Notes: generated by a model from the letters alone, not told the origin. Positions 26,985 through 35,950 are shown, numbered from the stretch's first letter. The stretch is 64,000 nucleotides of DNA from Alphaproteobacteria bacterium (GCA_016869975.1 VGCZ01000022.1:1-64000), one strand, 5' to 3'. Numbers and translations: made by a program.

Positions 26985-27289
26985 GCAGTCGTCATTCCAC
27001 CAAGCAGTGGTGGATTGCGTCATATACCTGACGCCCACGCGACATGGCCCTGTCATACGGGCCGAGCATCCTGCGGATGGTTTGGAGCGTGGTCGGCGGC
27101 TCTTCCCCGTTTCCGCTGGCGGACGCCAACCTTGGCCCTCTCGTCCCCACGGCGAGAGGGCTTTTTCTTCGCCGGCTCGGCCCTGTTCGGAGTGCCCGGA
27201 AACGGTTAGAAGACCGGCCCACGGGGGCCAGGGCTCGCCCGGACAGCGGGCGGCCGAGATCCCATATCGGACCAGAGGAGACTTCCAGG
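26985..27289. other. 305-base intergenic region after phoB
   Basis: No gene is supported here. It holds the terminator at 27135-27166 and, at its end, the AGAGGAGA ribosome site of the first TRAP binding-protein gene. I see no clear promoter hexamers for that gene. Confidence 0.6.
27135..27166 (+). terminator. intrinsic terminator downstream of phoB
   Basis: GCCCTCTCG (27135-27143) and CGAGAGGGC (27153-27161) form a perfect 9-base stem followed by five T. It lies about 150 bases beyond phoB and closes the phosphate operon. Confidence 0.85.
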
Positions 27290-28390
27290 ATGAATCGTCG
27301 CAAGTTCGTCAAGCGGGCCGGCGTTGGGGGCGTCGCGGCCGCGACCCTCGTCGCGGCGCCGGCGATCGCGCAATCCATGCCCGAGGTGAAGTGGCGCCTG
27401 GCGTCGAGCTTTCCCAAGAGCCTCGACACCATCTATGGCTCGGGCGAGTTCTTCGCCAAGCGCGTCGCGGCGCTGACCGACAACAAGTTCCAGATCCGTG
27501 TCTTCGCCGCCGGCGAGATCGTGCCCGGCCTGCAGGTGCTCGACGCGGTGCAGAACGAGACGGTCGAGTGCGGCCACACCGCGTCGTACTACTACGTCGG
27601 CAAGGACCCGACCTTCGCCTTCGACACCGCCGTGCCCTTCGGCCTCAACACCCGGCAGCACAACTCCTGGGTCTATCACGGCGGCGGGCTCGAGCTGATG
27701 CGCGAGTTCTACAAGGACTACAAGGTCACCTCGTTCCTGATGTCGCACACCGGCGCGCAGATGGGCGGCTGGTTCCGCAAGGAAATCAAGACCGTCGAGG
27801 ACATGAAGGGCGTCAAGATGCGCATCGGCGGCTTCGCCGGGCAGGTGATGACCAAGCTCGGCGTCGTGCCGCAGCAGATCGCCGGCGGCGAGATCTATCC
27901 GGCGCTGGAGAAGGGCACGATCGACGCCGCCGAATGGGTCGGCCCCTATGACGACCAGAAGCTCGGCTTCAACAAGGTGGCGCCGCACTACTATTACCCC
28001 GGTTGGTGGGAAGGCGGCGCGGCGCTGTCGCTCTATGTCGGCCTGAAGGCGTTCGATGCCTTGCCGCCCATGTACAAGGAAGTCCTCGCCTCGGCCTGCG
28101 CCGAGACCACCGACTGGTCGGTCGCCAAGTACGACGCGCAGAACCCCAAGGCGCTGCGCGAACTGGTCGCCGGCGGCACCAAGCTGGCACCCTATCCGGC
28201 AGCGGTGCTCGAGGCCTGCTACAACGCCGCCGTCGAGCTCTACGCCGAGACCTCGGCGAAGAACGCCAAGTTCAAGAAGGTCTTCGATTCGTGGAAGGCG
28301 TTCCGCAACGACCAGGTACTGTGGTTCCGCGTCGCCGAGGGCACCTTCGACAACTTCATGGGCCGCATGTCGGCGCAGAACAAGCTCTGA
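27290..28390 (+). CDS. TRAP transporter substrate-binding protein, DctP/FcbT1 type (paralogue 1)
   Basis: 366 residues from the ATG at 27290 (AGAGGAGA upstream). A twin-arginine signal MNRRKFVKRAGVGG ends at APAIAQS. The body carries VKWRLASSFPKSLDT, AGEIVPGLQVLDAVQN, GGWFRKEIKTVEDMKG, the ligand-arginine region MRIGGFAGQV, and GTIDAAEWVGPYDDQKLGF. These mark the FcbT1 (mannitol/chloroaromatic, COG4663) branch of TRAP receptors. It is the first of four tandem paralogues and has its own terminator. In the ligand-facing strand it reads CGHTASYYYVG, like paralogue 2. The substrate is unknown, probably an organic or aromatic acid. Confidence 0.93.
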   Translation: MNRRKFVKRAGVGGVAAATLVAAPAIAQSMPEVKWRLASSFPKSLDTIYGSGEFFAKRVAALTDNKFQIRVFAAGEIVPGLQVLDAVQNETVECGHTASYYYVGKDPTFAFDTAVPFGLNTRQHNSWVYHGGGLELMREFYKDYKVTSFLMSHTGAQMGGWFRKEIKTVEDMKGVKMRIGGFAGQVMTKLGVVPQQIAGGEIYPALEKGTIDAAEWVGPYDDQKLGFNKVAPHYYYPGWWEGGAALSLYVGLKAFDALPPMYKEVLASACAETTDWSVAKYDAQNPKALRELVAGGTKLAPYPAAVLEACYNAAVELYAETSAKNAKFKKVFDSWKAFRNDQVLWFRVAEGTFDNFMGRMSAQNKL

Positions 28391-28411
28391 GCCGGTCCGG
28401 CTCCGGCAGGA

Positions 28412-28440
28412 AGGCCCCGCTTCGGCGGGGCCTTTTTCTT
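28412..28440 (+). terminator. intrinsic terminator after TRAP receptor 1
   Basis: AGGCCCCGC (28412-28420), a TTCG loop and GCGGGGCCT (28425-28433) form a perfect 9-base stem with a trailing T-rich run. It should uncouple paralogue 1 from paralogue 2. Confidence 0.92.
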
Positions 28441-28539
28441 CTTGGCTCGTGTATCATGCGGCACCGGCGTCGGGGGCGCCTGGGTACCCCCGCGTTCGAT
28501 AAGGCCGGCCAACGGCTCATGCCAGCACGGGAGACTTTC

Positions 28540-29631
28540 ATGGACAGACGGAGACTTCTGAAGACCGCGGCGATCGGCGCCGCCGCCAGCACGCTCGCCG
28601 CGCCGGCGATAGCGCAGGCCCTGCCGGAGCTCAAGTGGCGCCTGACGTCGAGCTTTCCCAAGTCGCTCGACACGCTTTTTGGCGGCGCCGAGTCCTTCGC
28701 CAAGCGGGTCGCGCAGCTCAGCGACAACAAGTTCCAGATCCGCGTCTTCGCGCCGGGCGAGGTGGTGCCGGCGCTGCAGGCGCTCGACGCGGTGCAGAAC
28801 GGCACGGTCGAGATGTGCCATACCGCCAGCTACTACTTCGTCGGCAAGGATCTGACCTTCGGCTTCGACGCCGGCGTGCCCTTCGGGCTCACCGCGCGCC
28901 AGCAGCACGCCTGGATCACGCAGGGCGGCGGCGCCCAGCTGATGCGCGACTTCATGGCCGAGTACAACGTCGTGACCATGCCGGCCGGCAACACCGGCGT
29001 GCAGATGGGCGGCTGGTTCCGCAAGGAGCTCAAGACGCTCGACGACGTGAAGGGCCTGAAGATGCGCATCCCCGGCATCGGCGGCCAGGTCTGGTCCAAG
29101 CTGGGCGCCGTGCCGCAGCAGATCGCAGGCGGCGAGATCTACCCCTCGCTGGAGCGCGGCGCGATCGACGGCGCCGAATGGGTCGGCCCGCACGACGACG
29201 AGAAGCTCGGCTTCCACAAGGTGGCGCCGTTCTACTACTACCCGGGCTTCTGGGAGGCCGGCACGCAGATCAGCCTGATGGTCAACAAGGGCCTGTGGGA
29301 CGGCCTGCCGCCGATCTATCGCGGCATGATCGAGGTCGCCGCGGCCGAGACCAATGGCGACATGATGGCGCGCTACGACCACCAGAACCCGCAGGCGCTG
29401 CGCCGGCTGGTGGCCGCCGGGGCCCAGCTCAGGCCCTATCCGCGCGAGATCCTGGCGGCGGCCTGGAAAGCGACCCACGAGCTCTATGACGAGATTTCGG
29501 GCAAGAACCCGAAATTCAAGGCGGTCTATGAGCCGTGGCGCAAGTTCCGCGACGATCAATATTTGTGGTTCCGCGTCGCCGAGCTGACCTACGAGAACTT
29601 CGCCTTCACGGCGGCGCAGACCGTCCGATAG
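28540..29631 (+). CDS. TRAP transporter substrate-binding protein, DctP/FcbT1 type (paralogue 2)
   Basis: 363 residues from the ATG at 28540, with GGGAG 6 bases upstream. The Tat-like signal is MDRRRLLKTAAIGAAAS, cleaved after APAIAQA. The fold motifs match paralogue 1, but it is the most divergent of the four: the ligand-arginine segment is MRIPGIGGQV rather than the R(I/V)GGFAG of the others, and it reads VGPHDDEKLGFHK and PFGLTARQQHAW. These changes sit around the binding cleft, so a different ligand is likely. No U-tract terminator follows, only a GC hairpin at 29648-29677, so read-through into paralogue 3 is possible. Confidence 0.92.
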   Translation: MDRRRLLKTAAIGAAASTLAAPAIAQALPELKWRLTSSFPKSLDTLFGGAESFAKRVAQLSDNKFQIRVFAPGEVVPALQALDAVQNGTVEMCHTASYYFVGKDLTFGFDAGVPFGLTARQQHAWITQGGGAQLMRDFMAEYNVVTMPAGNTGVQMGGWFRKELKTLDDVKGLKMRIPGIGGQVWSKLGAVPQQIAGGEIYPSLERGAIDGAEWVGPHDDEKLGFHKVAPFYYYPGFWEAGTQISLMVNKGLWDGLPPIYRGMIEVAAAETNGDMMARYDHQNPQALRRLVAAGAQLRPYPREILAAAWKATHELYDEISGKNPKFKAVYEPWRKFRDDQYLWFRVAELTYENFAFTAAQTVR

Positions 29632-29647
29632 CCGGCTTTGACATTCT

Positions 29648-29677
29648 CCGGGCGCGTGGCAATGTCCGCGCGCCCGG
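29648..29677 (+). terminator. GC-rich hairpin after TRAP receptor 2
   Basis: CCGGGCGCG (29648-29656) pairs with CGCGCCCGG (29669-29677). There is no T run, so termination would be weak or Rho-dependent. Confidence 0.4.
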
Positions 29678-29744
29678 GGCCTAAGGGACGGACAGAAGCG
29701 GCCGCCTGGGTACACTCGTGGGCCGCTCAGGAGGCATTCAAGTC

Positions 29745-30845
29745 ATGAACAGGCGTAAATTTGTCAAGCAGGCCGGCGTCGGCGCGACGGCTGTGGCAAC
29801 GGCCAGCGTCGCCGCGCCGGCGATCGCGCAGTCGATGCCGGAAGTGAAGTGGCGTTTGACGTCGAGCTTCCCCAAGTCGCTCGACACGCTGTACGGCGGC
29901 GCCGAACTCTTCGCCAAGATCATCGGCGAGATGTCGGACAACAAGTTCCAGATCCGCGTCTTCGCCGCCGGCGAGATCGTGCCCGGCCTGCAGGTGGCCG
30001 ACGCGGTGCAGAACGCGACCGTCGAGATGGGCCAGACCGCGGCCTATTACTATTTCGGCAAGGATCCGAGCTTCGTGTTCGAGACCGGCCTGCCGTTCTC
30101 GATGAATCAGCGCCAGTATCTCGCCTGGCTGACCCATGGCGGCGGAAGCGCGCTGGTCAACGAGTTCTACAAGCAGTACGGCATCACCAGTTTCCCCTTC
30201 GGCGGCACCGGCTGCCAGATGGGCGGCTGGTTCCGCAAGGAGATCAACTCGCTCGATGACCTGAAGGGCCTGAAGTTCCGCGTCGGCGGCTTCGCCGGCC
30301 TGATCCTCACCAACCTGGGCGTCGTGCCGCAGCAGATCGCCGGCGGCGACATCTATCCGGCGCTCGAGAAGGGCACGATCGACGCCTGCGAGTGGGTGGG
30401 TCCGTACGACGACGAGAAGCTCGGCTTCAACAAGGTCGCCAAGTACTACTACTACCCGGGCTGGTGGGAAGGCGCCTCGGTCGGCTCGATGTACGTCAAC
30501 AGCAAGGCGATGGAGTCGATCCCGGTCGGCTATCGCAAGATGATCGAGGCCGCGTCCGGCCTGGTCACCAGCTGGATGGTGCCGAAGTACGACGCCGGCA
30601 ACCCGGCGGCGCTGAAGCGCCTGGTGGCTGGCGGCGCAGTCCTCAAGCCGTTCCCGCGGCCGGTGCTCGAGGCTTGCTTCGACGCGGCCTACAAGTACTA
30701 CGACGAAGTGTCGGCCAAGAACGCCGGCTTCAAGAAGATCTACGACAGCCTCAAGGAGTTCCGCGCCGACCAGAACCTGTGGTTCCGCGTCGCCGAGAAC
30801 ACCTTCGACAACTTCAACTTCTCGATGTCGGCGCGCGGCCGCTAG
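29745..30845 (+). CDS. TRAP transporter substrate-binding protein, DctP/FcbT1 type (paralogue 3)
   Basis: 366 residues from the ATG at 29745, preceded by AGGAGG. The Tat signal MNRRKFVKQAGVGATAV is cleaved after APAIAQS. It has FRVGGFAGLILTNLGVV at the ligand-arginine region and MGQTAAYYYFGKDPSFVFE in the cleft strand; QTAA is shared with paralogue 4 and differs from HTAS in paralogues 1 and 2. IDACEWVGPYDDEKLGF replaces the usual AAEW. Its own terminator follows at 30873-30899. Confidence 0.93.
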   Translation: MNRRKFVKQAGVGATAVATASVAAPAIAQSMPEVKWRLTSSFPKSLDTLYGGAELFAKIIGEMSDNKFQIRVFAAGEIVPGLQVADAVQNATVEMGQTAAYYYFGKDPSFVFETGLPFSMNQRQYLAWLTHGGGSALVNEFYKQYGITSFPFGGTGCQMGGWFRKEINSLDDLKGLKFRVGGFAGLILTNLGVVPQQIAGGDIYPALEKGTIDACEWVGPYDDEKLGFNKVAKYYYYPGWWEGASVGSMYVNSKAMESIPVGYRKMIEAASGLVTSWMVPKYDAGNPAALKRLVAGGAVLKPFPRPVLEACFDAAYKYYDEVSAKNAGFKKIYDSLKEFRADQNLWFRVAENTFDNFNFSMSARGR

Positions 30846-30872
30846 ACCCGCCACCGATCTCGGCTGTCACGA

Positions 30873-30899
30873 AGCCCCGCCGCAAGGCGGGGCTTTTTC
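30873..30899 (+). terminator. intrinsic terminator after TRAP receptor 3
   Basis: AGCCCCGCC (30873-30881), GCAA loop, GGCGGGGCT (30886-30894), then a T run. The stem is a perfect 9 bases. Confidence 0.92.
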
Positions 30900-30989
30900 T
30901 GTCCTGGGGTTGCAAATCTTCCCGCCGGTGTCAGAGTCTTTTCATCCCGCGAGACAAGACGGGCTCATGCAACAGGGAGGATAGCGCCA

Positions 30990-32096
30990 ATGAATCGTCG
31001 CAAGTTTGTCAGGACCGGTGCCGTCGGCGCCGGAGCCGTCGCGGCCGCCTCGATCACCGCGCCGGCGATCGCGCAGGGCATGCCGGAAGTCAAATGGCGC
31101 CTGACGTCGAGCTTCCCCAAGTCGCTCGACACGCTCTATGGCGGCGCCGAGCATTTCTGCAAGCGGGTCGGTGAACTCACCGACGGCAAGTTCAGGATCA
31201 CGCCCTTCGCCGCCGGCGAGATCGTGCCTGGCCTGCAGGTGCTCGACGCGGTGCAGAACGCCACGGTCGAGATCGGCCAGACGGCGGCCTACTACTACAT
31301 CGGCAAGGACATCACCTTCACCTTCGACACCGCGGTGCCCTTCGGGCTGAACAGCCGCCAGCACGTCGCGTGGTGGATGCATGGTGGCGGCCGCCAGCTG
31401 ATGGACGAGTTCTACAAGGACTACGGCGTCGTCGGCCACCTGATGGGCGGCACCGGCGCGCAGATGGGCGGTTGGTACCGCAAGGAGATCAAGACGGTCG
31501 AGGACCTGAAGGGCCTGAAGTTCCGCGTCGGCGGCTTCGCCGGCCAGATCCTCGCCAAGCTCGGCGTCGTCGCCCAGCAGATCGCCGGTGGCGAGATCTA
31601 TCCGGCGCTCGAGAAGGGCACGATCGACGCGGCCGAGTGGGTCGGCCCGTACGACGACGAGAAGCTCGGCTTCAACAAGGTCGCGCCTTTCTACTACTAC
31701 CCGGGCTGGTGGGAAGGCACCGGCATGGGCACGGGCTACATCAACGCCAAATCATGGGCTTCGCTGCCGCCGGCCTACCAGAAGGCGATCGAGGTCTCGG
31801 CCAACGAGATCACCCTGTGGATGCTGGGCAAGTACGACCACGGCAACCCGCCGGCACTGCGCCGCCTGGTGGCCGGCGGCGTGAAGCTCTCACCCTTCCC
31901 CAACGCGGTGCTCGAGGCCTGCTTCAACGCCGCGACCGAGCTCTACGCCGAGATCGCGGCCAAGAACCCGAAGTTCAAGAAGGTCTACGATCACTGGAGG
32001 CCCTACCGCGCCGAGCAGGTTCTGTGGACGCGCGTCGCTGAAGGCGGCTTCGACAACTTCCTCGCGCGCATGTCGGCGGCCGGCAAGCTGGCCTGA
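30990..32096 (+). CDS. TRAP transporter substrate-binding protein, DctP/FcbT1 type (paralogue 4)
   Basis: 368 residues from the ATG at 30990, with AGGGAGG 9 bases upstream. The Tat signal MNRRKFVRTGAVGAGAV is cleaved after APAIAQG. FRVGGFAGQILAKLGVV is the ligand-arginine region and IGQTAAYYYIGKDITFTFD the cleft strand, like paralogue 3. It converges on the DctM/DctQ genes across a shared terminator and is the paralogue closest to the permease. Confidence 0.93.
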   Translation: MNRRKFVRTGAVGAGAVAAASITAPAIAQGMPEVKWRLTSSFPKSLDTLYGGAEHFCKRVGELTDGKFRITPFAAGEIVPGLQVLDAVQNATVEIGQTAAYYYIGKDITFTFDTAVPFGLNSRQHVAWWMHGGGRQLMDEFYKDYGVVGHLMGGTGAQMGGWYRKEIKTVEDLKGLKFRVGGFAGQILAKLGVVAQQIAGGEIYPALEKGTIDAAEWVGPYDDEKLGFNKVAPFYYYPGWWEGTGMGTGYINAKSWASLPPAYQKAIEVSANEITLWMLGKYDHGNPPALRRLVAGGVKLSPFPNAVLEACFNAATELYAEIAAKNPKFKKVYDHWRPYRAEQVLWTRVAEGGFDNFLARMSAAGKLA

Positions 32097-32118
32097 TCGA
32101 GGGCTCCTGGACAAGAAG

Positions 32119-32147
32119 AAGGCCCCGCCTCGCGGCGGGGCCTTTTT
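32119..32147. terminator. terminator between TRAP receptor 4 and dctM
   Basis: AAGGCCCCGC (32119-32128) pairs with GCGGGGCCTT (32135-32144) and five T end the plus-strand arm. On the minus strand the stem is followed by a CTTCTTCTT stretch, so it may also end the dctQM transcript. Confidence 0.9.
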
Positions 32148-32166
32148 CATTGGTACGGGCGCCGGC

Positions 32167-33768
32167 TCAGTTTTTGGCCGGCGGAATGATGATGGGTGGC
32201 GGCTCGTCGTCGGATGGCGCCTGCAGCTCGATCTTGACCTTGTTGGGATCGATGCCGTGCGGCTTGTCGAGGGTGATGGTGACGATCTTGGGGAAGAAAA
32301 TCACCAGGCCGACCATCACCAGCTGCAGCAGCACCCAAGGGATAGAGCCCCAGTAGATGTCCGAGCTCTTGACCTCCTTGGGCGCGACGCTGCGCAGGTA
32401 GAACAGCGCGAAACCGAAGGGCGGGTGCATGAACGAGGTCTGCATGTTCACGCACAGGATGACGCCGAACCAGATCAGCGCTGCGTCGGCGCCAACCACC
32501 GGGGCGAGCAGCTTCTGCGCCACCGGCGCCAGCATCGGCACGATGATGAAGGCGATCTCGAAGAAATCGAGGAAGAACGCCAGGAAGAACACGAAGATGT
32601 TGACGACGATCAGGAAGCCCCAGACGCCGCCCGGCAGGCCGCTCAGCAGGTGCTCGACCCAGTGACCGCCGTCGACGCCGGCGAAGGTGATCGAGAAGCA
32701 GGTCGCGCCGACGATGATGAAGGCCACCATCGCGGTGATGCGCATGGTCGCCTGGAACGCCTGGATGATCAGGTTGCGCAGGTCGCGCTCCTGCCAGGCG
32801 CGCCAGCACAGCCAGATGATGGCGGCGAACATCACGGTGAAGGCGATCTTGAACGGCAGCGACTTGAAAGCGACGACGCCGATGGCCGACCCGATCAGCG
32901 CGGCGGCGATGCCGCCGCCGAAGGCGATCTTGTCGAGCTTCGACATCGGCGCGTTGCGCACCACGGCCAGCACGATGGCGCCGATCGTGCCCATGGCGCC
33001 CGCTTCCGTCGGCGTCGCCAGGCCCATCATGATGGTGCCGAGCACGAGGAAGATCAGCACGCCGGCGGGGATGATGCCCCACATGCACTTGGTGAACAGC
33101 GGCCAGCCGTGCAGCGTGCGCGGCACCGGCGGCAGGGCGTTGGGCCGCACCAGGGTCAGGGCCCAGGTGTAGAGGGCGAACAGCGCGATCTGCAGTATCG
33201 AGGGGCCCCAGGCGCCGAGATACATGTCGCCGACCGAGCGGCCGAGCTGGTCTGCGAGCACGATCAGGACCAGCGACGGCGGCACCAGCTGCGTGATGGT
33301 GCCTGACGCGGCGAGCACGCCCGTCGTGTAGCGCATGTCGTACTTGTAGCGCATCATCACGGGCATGGTGATCAGCGCCATGGCGATGACCTGCGCCGCC
33401 ACCGTGCCGGTGATGGCGCCGAGGATGAAGCCGACGATGATGGTCGAGTAGCCCAGGCCGCCTTTGATGGGCCCGAAGAGCTGGCCCATCGATTCGAGCA
33501 TGTCCTCGGCCAGCCCGCATTTCTCCAATATGGCGCCCATGAAGGTGAAGAACGGGATCGCCAGCAGCAACTCGTTGGACAGGATGCTGCCGAAAACGCG
33601 GCCCGGGATCGCCTGCATGAAGTTCAGGTCGAAGAAGCCGAGGTTGATCGATAGGAAGCCGAAGACCAGCCCGACGGCGGCGAGCGAGAAGCTGACGGGA
33701 TAGCCGATCAGCATGAACACCACGAGGCCGCCGAACATCAGCGGCGGCATCCACTCGAGCGGGATCAT
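32167..33768 (-). CDS. TRAP transporter large permease DctM (FcbT3 type)
   Basis: 533 residues, longer than the usual DctM of about 430, as in the FcbT3/COG4664 branch. About 12-14 membrane helices are predicted. Family stretches include FTFMGAILEKCGLAEDML, GYSTIIVGFILGAITGTVAA, TGVLAASGTITQLVPPSLVL and ATPTEAGAMGTIGAIV. It is the sodium-coupled transport subunit working with DctQ and a periplasmic DctP. It overlaps dctQ by 4 bases (ATGA), so the two are translationally coupled. The C-terminal tail is proline-rich (DDEPPPIIIPPAK). Confidence 0.95.
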   Translation of the reverse strand: MIPLEWMPPLMFGGLVVFMLIGYPVSFSLAAVGLVFGFLSINLGFFDLNFMQAIPGRVFGSILSNELLLAIPFFTFMGAILEKCGLAEDMLESMGQLFGPIKGGLGYSTIIVGFILGAITGTVAAQVIAMALITMPVMMRYKYDMRYTTGVLAASGTITQLVPPSLVLIVLADQLGRSVGDMYLGAWGPSILQIALFALYTWALTLVRPNALPPVPRTLHGWPLFTKCMWGIIPAGVLIFLVLGTIMMGLATPTEAGAMGTIGAIVLAVVRNAPMSKLDKIAFGGGIAAALIGSAIGVVAFKSLPFKIAFTVMFAAIIWLCWRAWQERDLRNLIIQAFQATMRITAMVAFIIVGATCFSITFAGVDGGHWVEHLLSGLPGGVWGFLIVVNIFVFFLAFFLDFFEIAFIIVPMLAPVAQKLLAPVVGADAALIWFGVILCVNMQTSFMHPPFGFALFYLRSVAPKEVKSSDIYWGSIPWVLLQLVMVGLVIFFPKIVTITLDKPHGIDPNKVKIELQAPSDDEPPPIIIPPAKN

Positions 33769-34445
33769 TGCAGCGGCCTCTCGTACTTGGTCTCGACCGC
33801 GACCTTCAGGCCCTCGACGGTGGCGACGCGCTTGATCAGCTCGGAGATGCCCTGCAGCGCCACCAGCGCGAAGCCCACCGGCAGCACCAGCTTGATCGGC
33901 CAGCGCAGCAGGCCGCCGGCGTTACTCGAATGTTCCAGCACGTTGAAGGACTGCATGAAGAACGGCCACGACAGCCAGGTCAGCAGCACGCAGGCCGGCA
34001 GCAGGAAGAGCAGCGTGCCCATGATGTCGATCCACAGCTGGCCGCGTTCCTTGAGGATCACGTAGATGATGTCGACGCGCACATGCTCGTTCTTCTTCAG
34101 CGTGTAGGCGGCGCCGAACATCACGATCACCGCGAACATGTACCACTGGATTTCGAGCCAGGCGTTCGAGCTGGTGTCGTAGGCGTAGCGCACCATGGCG
34201 TTGCCGGCGCTGACGACGCAGGCCAGCAGGATCAGCCAGTCGCACACCTTGCCGATCTGCTCGTTGACCCAGTCGATGACCTCGGCCACGGGCAGCAGGT
34301 AACGCGCCAGGAAGAAGACGACGATGGCGGTGCCGCCGATGATCCAGGCGGTCCATACCAGCGGGCTCGCGGTGCCCATTCGCCAGGTCAGGTAGACGGC
34401 GAACAGACACAACGCGCCGCCAATCACTCGAAGCTGGGTTTCCAC
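33765..34445 (-). CDS. TRAP transporter small permease DctQ (FcbT2 type)
   Basis: 226 residues with about 5 membrane helices. EIQWYMFAVIVMFGAAYTL and KKNEHVRVDIIYVILKERGQ are the DctQ signature around helices 2-3. The two extra N-terminal helices fit the FcbT2/COG4665 type. It is the first gene of the dctQM pair, transcribed toward the four receptor genes. Confidence 0.93.
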   Translation of the reverse strand: METQLRVIGGALCLFAVYLTWRMGTASPLVWTAWIIGGTAIVVFFLARYLLPVAEVIDWVNEQIGKVCDWLILLACVVSAGNAMVRYAYDTSSNAWLEIQWYMFAVIVMFGAAYTLKKNEHVRVDIIYVILKERGQLWIDIMGTLLFLLPACVLLTWLSWPFFMQSFNVLEHSSNAGGLLRWPIKLVLPVGFALVALQGISELIKRVATVEGLKVAVETKYERPLQ

Positions 34446-34607
34446 CCGGACCTCCCCGCAAGCCGCACATCGACGATAATGCTCGGCCGGCGGGGCCTCC
34501 CGAGCTCCGCCGACGGCGCTCGGTTTAGCAGATCGGACTAACGCCGCCAGCGGATTCTCCTGCGCCGGACCTGCGCGATGTGGCGCACCTCTTCCATCAG
34601 GCGCCGG

Positions 34608-35804
34608 TCAGCCGGCCGATCGCAAGGCGCCGGCCGCCCGCAGCGCCGCTATGTCGGCCTCGGATACGCCCGCCTCGCGCAGCACGGCGAGCGAATCCTC
34701 GCCCAGCAGCGGCGCGCCCCTGAGGTGCTCGCTGGGCGTCGCCGAAAAGGCGATCGGCGGCGCGAGGGTGGTGATCTCGCCCTCGCTGTGATGCTCGACG
34801 GTGCGAAACATGCCACGCGCGGCGAGGTGCGGGTCCTCGAACAGCTGCTCCAGCGACTTCACCGGCATGCAGGGGATCTCGCGCGCCTGCAGCGCCTCGA
34901 TCCAGTCCGCCACGCTGCGCGCGGGCGTCAGCCGCTCGACCATGGCGTAGATTTCGGCGATACGCCGCGAGCGCTGGCTCATGGTGGCGTAGCGCGGGTC
35001 GTCCATCACCTGGGGCTCGCCGGCGACCTCGAAGAAGGCGCGCCAGTGCCGATCGGTATAGGGCAGGATCGCCAGGTAGCCGTCCTTGGCGCGATAGGGC
35101 TTGCGCGTGGGCGTCGTCAGCCGGCTGTAGCCCAAGGTGCCGTGCGCGGCGAAGGAGCGCTCCCAGAGGTGCTCCAGCATCAGCCAGTTCACCATGGTCT
35201 CGAACATCGGCACGTCGACCTTCTGGCCCTTGCCCGTGCGCACCTTGTGCATCAGGGCGATCAGGATGGCGTAGGCCAGTGTCAGGCCGACGGTCTTGTC
35301 GGCCAGCACGGTCGGCGCATAGCGCGGCGGGCCGTCCTTGCCGCCCATCAGCGCGGCGACGCCCGAGACCGCCTGGATGGCGTCGTCATAGGCCGGCAAA
35401 TGCCCGTAGGGGCCGTCTTCGTGATAGCCGTAGGCGCCGACGTAGCAGATCTCCGGATTGACCCGGCGCACCGCTTCGTAGGACAGGCCCAACCGGCCCA
35501 TCGCCGCCGGCCGGATCGAATAGACCAGCGCGTCGGCGCCCTCGATCACCTTCATGAGCGCCGCGAGCGCCTCGGGGCGCTTCAGGTCGAGGCACAGCGA
35601 GCGCTTGTTGCGGTTCACGAACAGGTGGTGCGGGGCCATTCCGGGATTGGTCTTGGACGGCCCGACATGGCGCGTGGTGTCGCCTTCCGGCGACTCGACT
35701 TTGATCACCTCGGCGCCCTGCTCGGCCAGCATCATGGTGGCGAAGGGCCCCAGCGCGACGACCGTCATGTCGACGATCTTCAATCCTGCCAACGCACCGG
35801 CCAT
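34608..35804 (-). CDS. CaiB/BaiF (family III) CoA transferase
   Basis: 398 residues from the ATG at 35804, which has GGGGGAG 6 bases upstream and starts MAGALAGLKIVDMT; 25 further upstream codons are not conserved. Motifs are GPFATMMLAEQGAEVIKVE, RNKRSLCLDLKRPE and GHLPAYDDAIQAVSGVAAL, the Asp of YDD matching the catalytic aspartate of family III enzymes. The family moves CoA between organic acids. An acyl-CoA synthetase lies two genes away on the other strand, suggesting acid catabolism. The upstream region has an operator-like element at 35887-35927. Confidence 0.93.
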   Translation of the reverse strand: MAGALAGLKIVDMTVVALGPFATMMLAEQGAEVIKVESPEGDTTRHVGPSKTNPGMAPHHLFVNRNKRSLCLDLKRPEALAALMKVIEGADALVYSIRPAAMGRLGLSYEAVRRVNPEICYVGAYGYHEDGPYGHLPAYDDAIQAVSGVAALMGGKDGPPRYAPTVLADKTVGLTLAYAILIALMHKVRTGKGQKVDVPMFETMVNWLMLEHLWERSFAAHGTLGYSRLTTPTRKPYRAKDGYLAILPYTDRHWRAFFEVAGEPQVMDDPRYATMSQRSRRIAEIYAMVERLTPARSVADWIEALQAREIPCMPVKSLEQLFEDPHLAARGMFRTVEHHSEGEITTLAPPIAFSATPSEHLRGAPLLGEDSLAVLREAGVSEADIAALRAAGALRSAG

Positions 35805-35886
35805 CGCACGCTCCCCCAGCCCGTCCCCTTGAGCGGCCGGCATCATGGCGATGGCCCCCAGCCCCGTCGAGGCAACCAAGTCAGTT

Positions 35887-35927
35887 GCGAGCGCTCATTT
35901 TTATTCTAGAATAGAAGCGACCGCTCA
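35887..35927. promoter_or_regulatory. symmetric operator-like element (direct repeats around a palindrome)
   Basis: GCGAGCGCTCA (35887-35897) and GCGACCGCTCA (35917-35927) are 11-base direct repeats with one mismatch, 30 bases apart. The perfect palindrome TATTCTAGAATA (35902-35913) lies exactly between them. The element separates the divergent CoA transferase and DUF3859 lipoprotein genes. It looks like a regulator binding site (TetR- or MarR-type), but no such regulator is in the window. Confidence 0.5.
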
Positions 35928-35950
35928 ATCATATAGCCAGGGAGAGACTC

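Noticed and set aside
32147-33754. 535-codon frame overlapping dctM on the same strand
   Set aside because: It is Arg/His/Pro-rich with no membrane pattern; the correct frame (32167-33768) gives a clear DctM.
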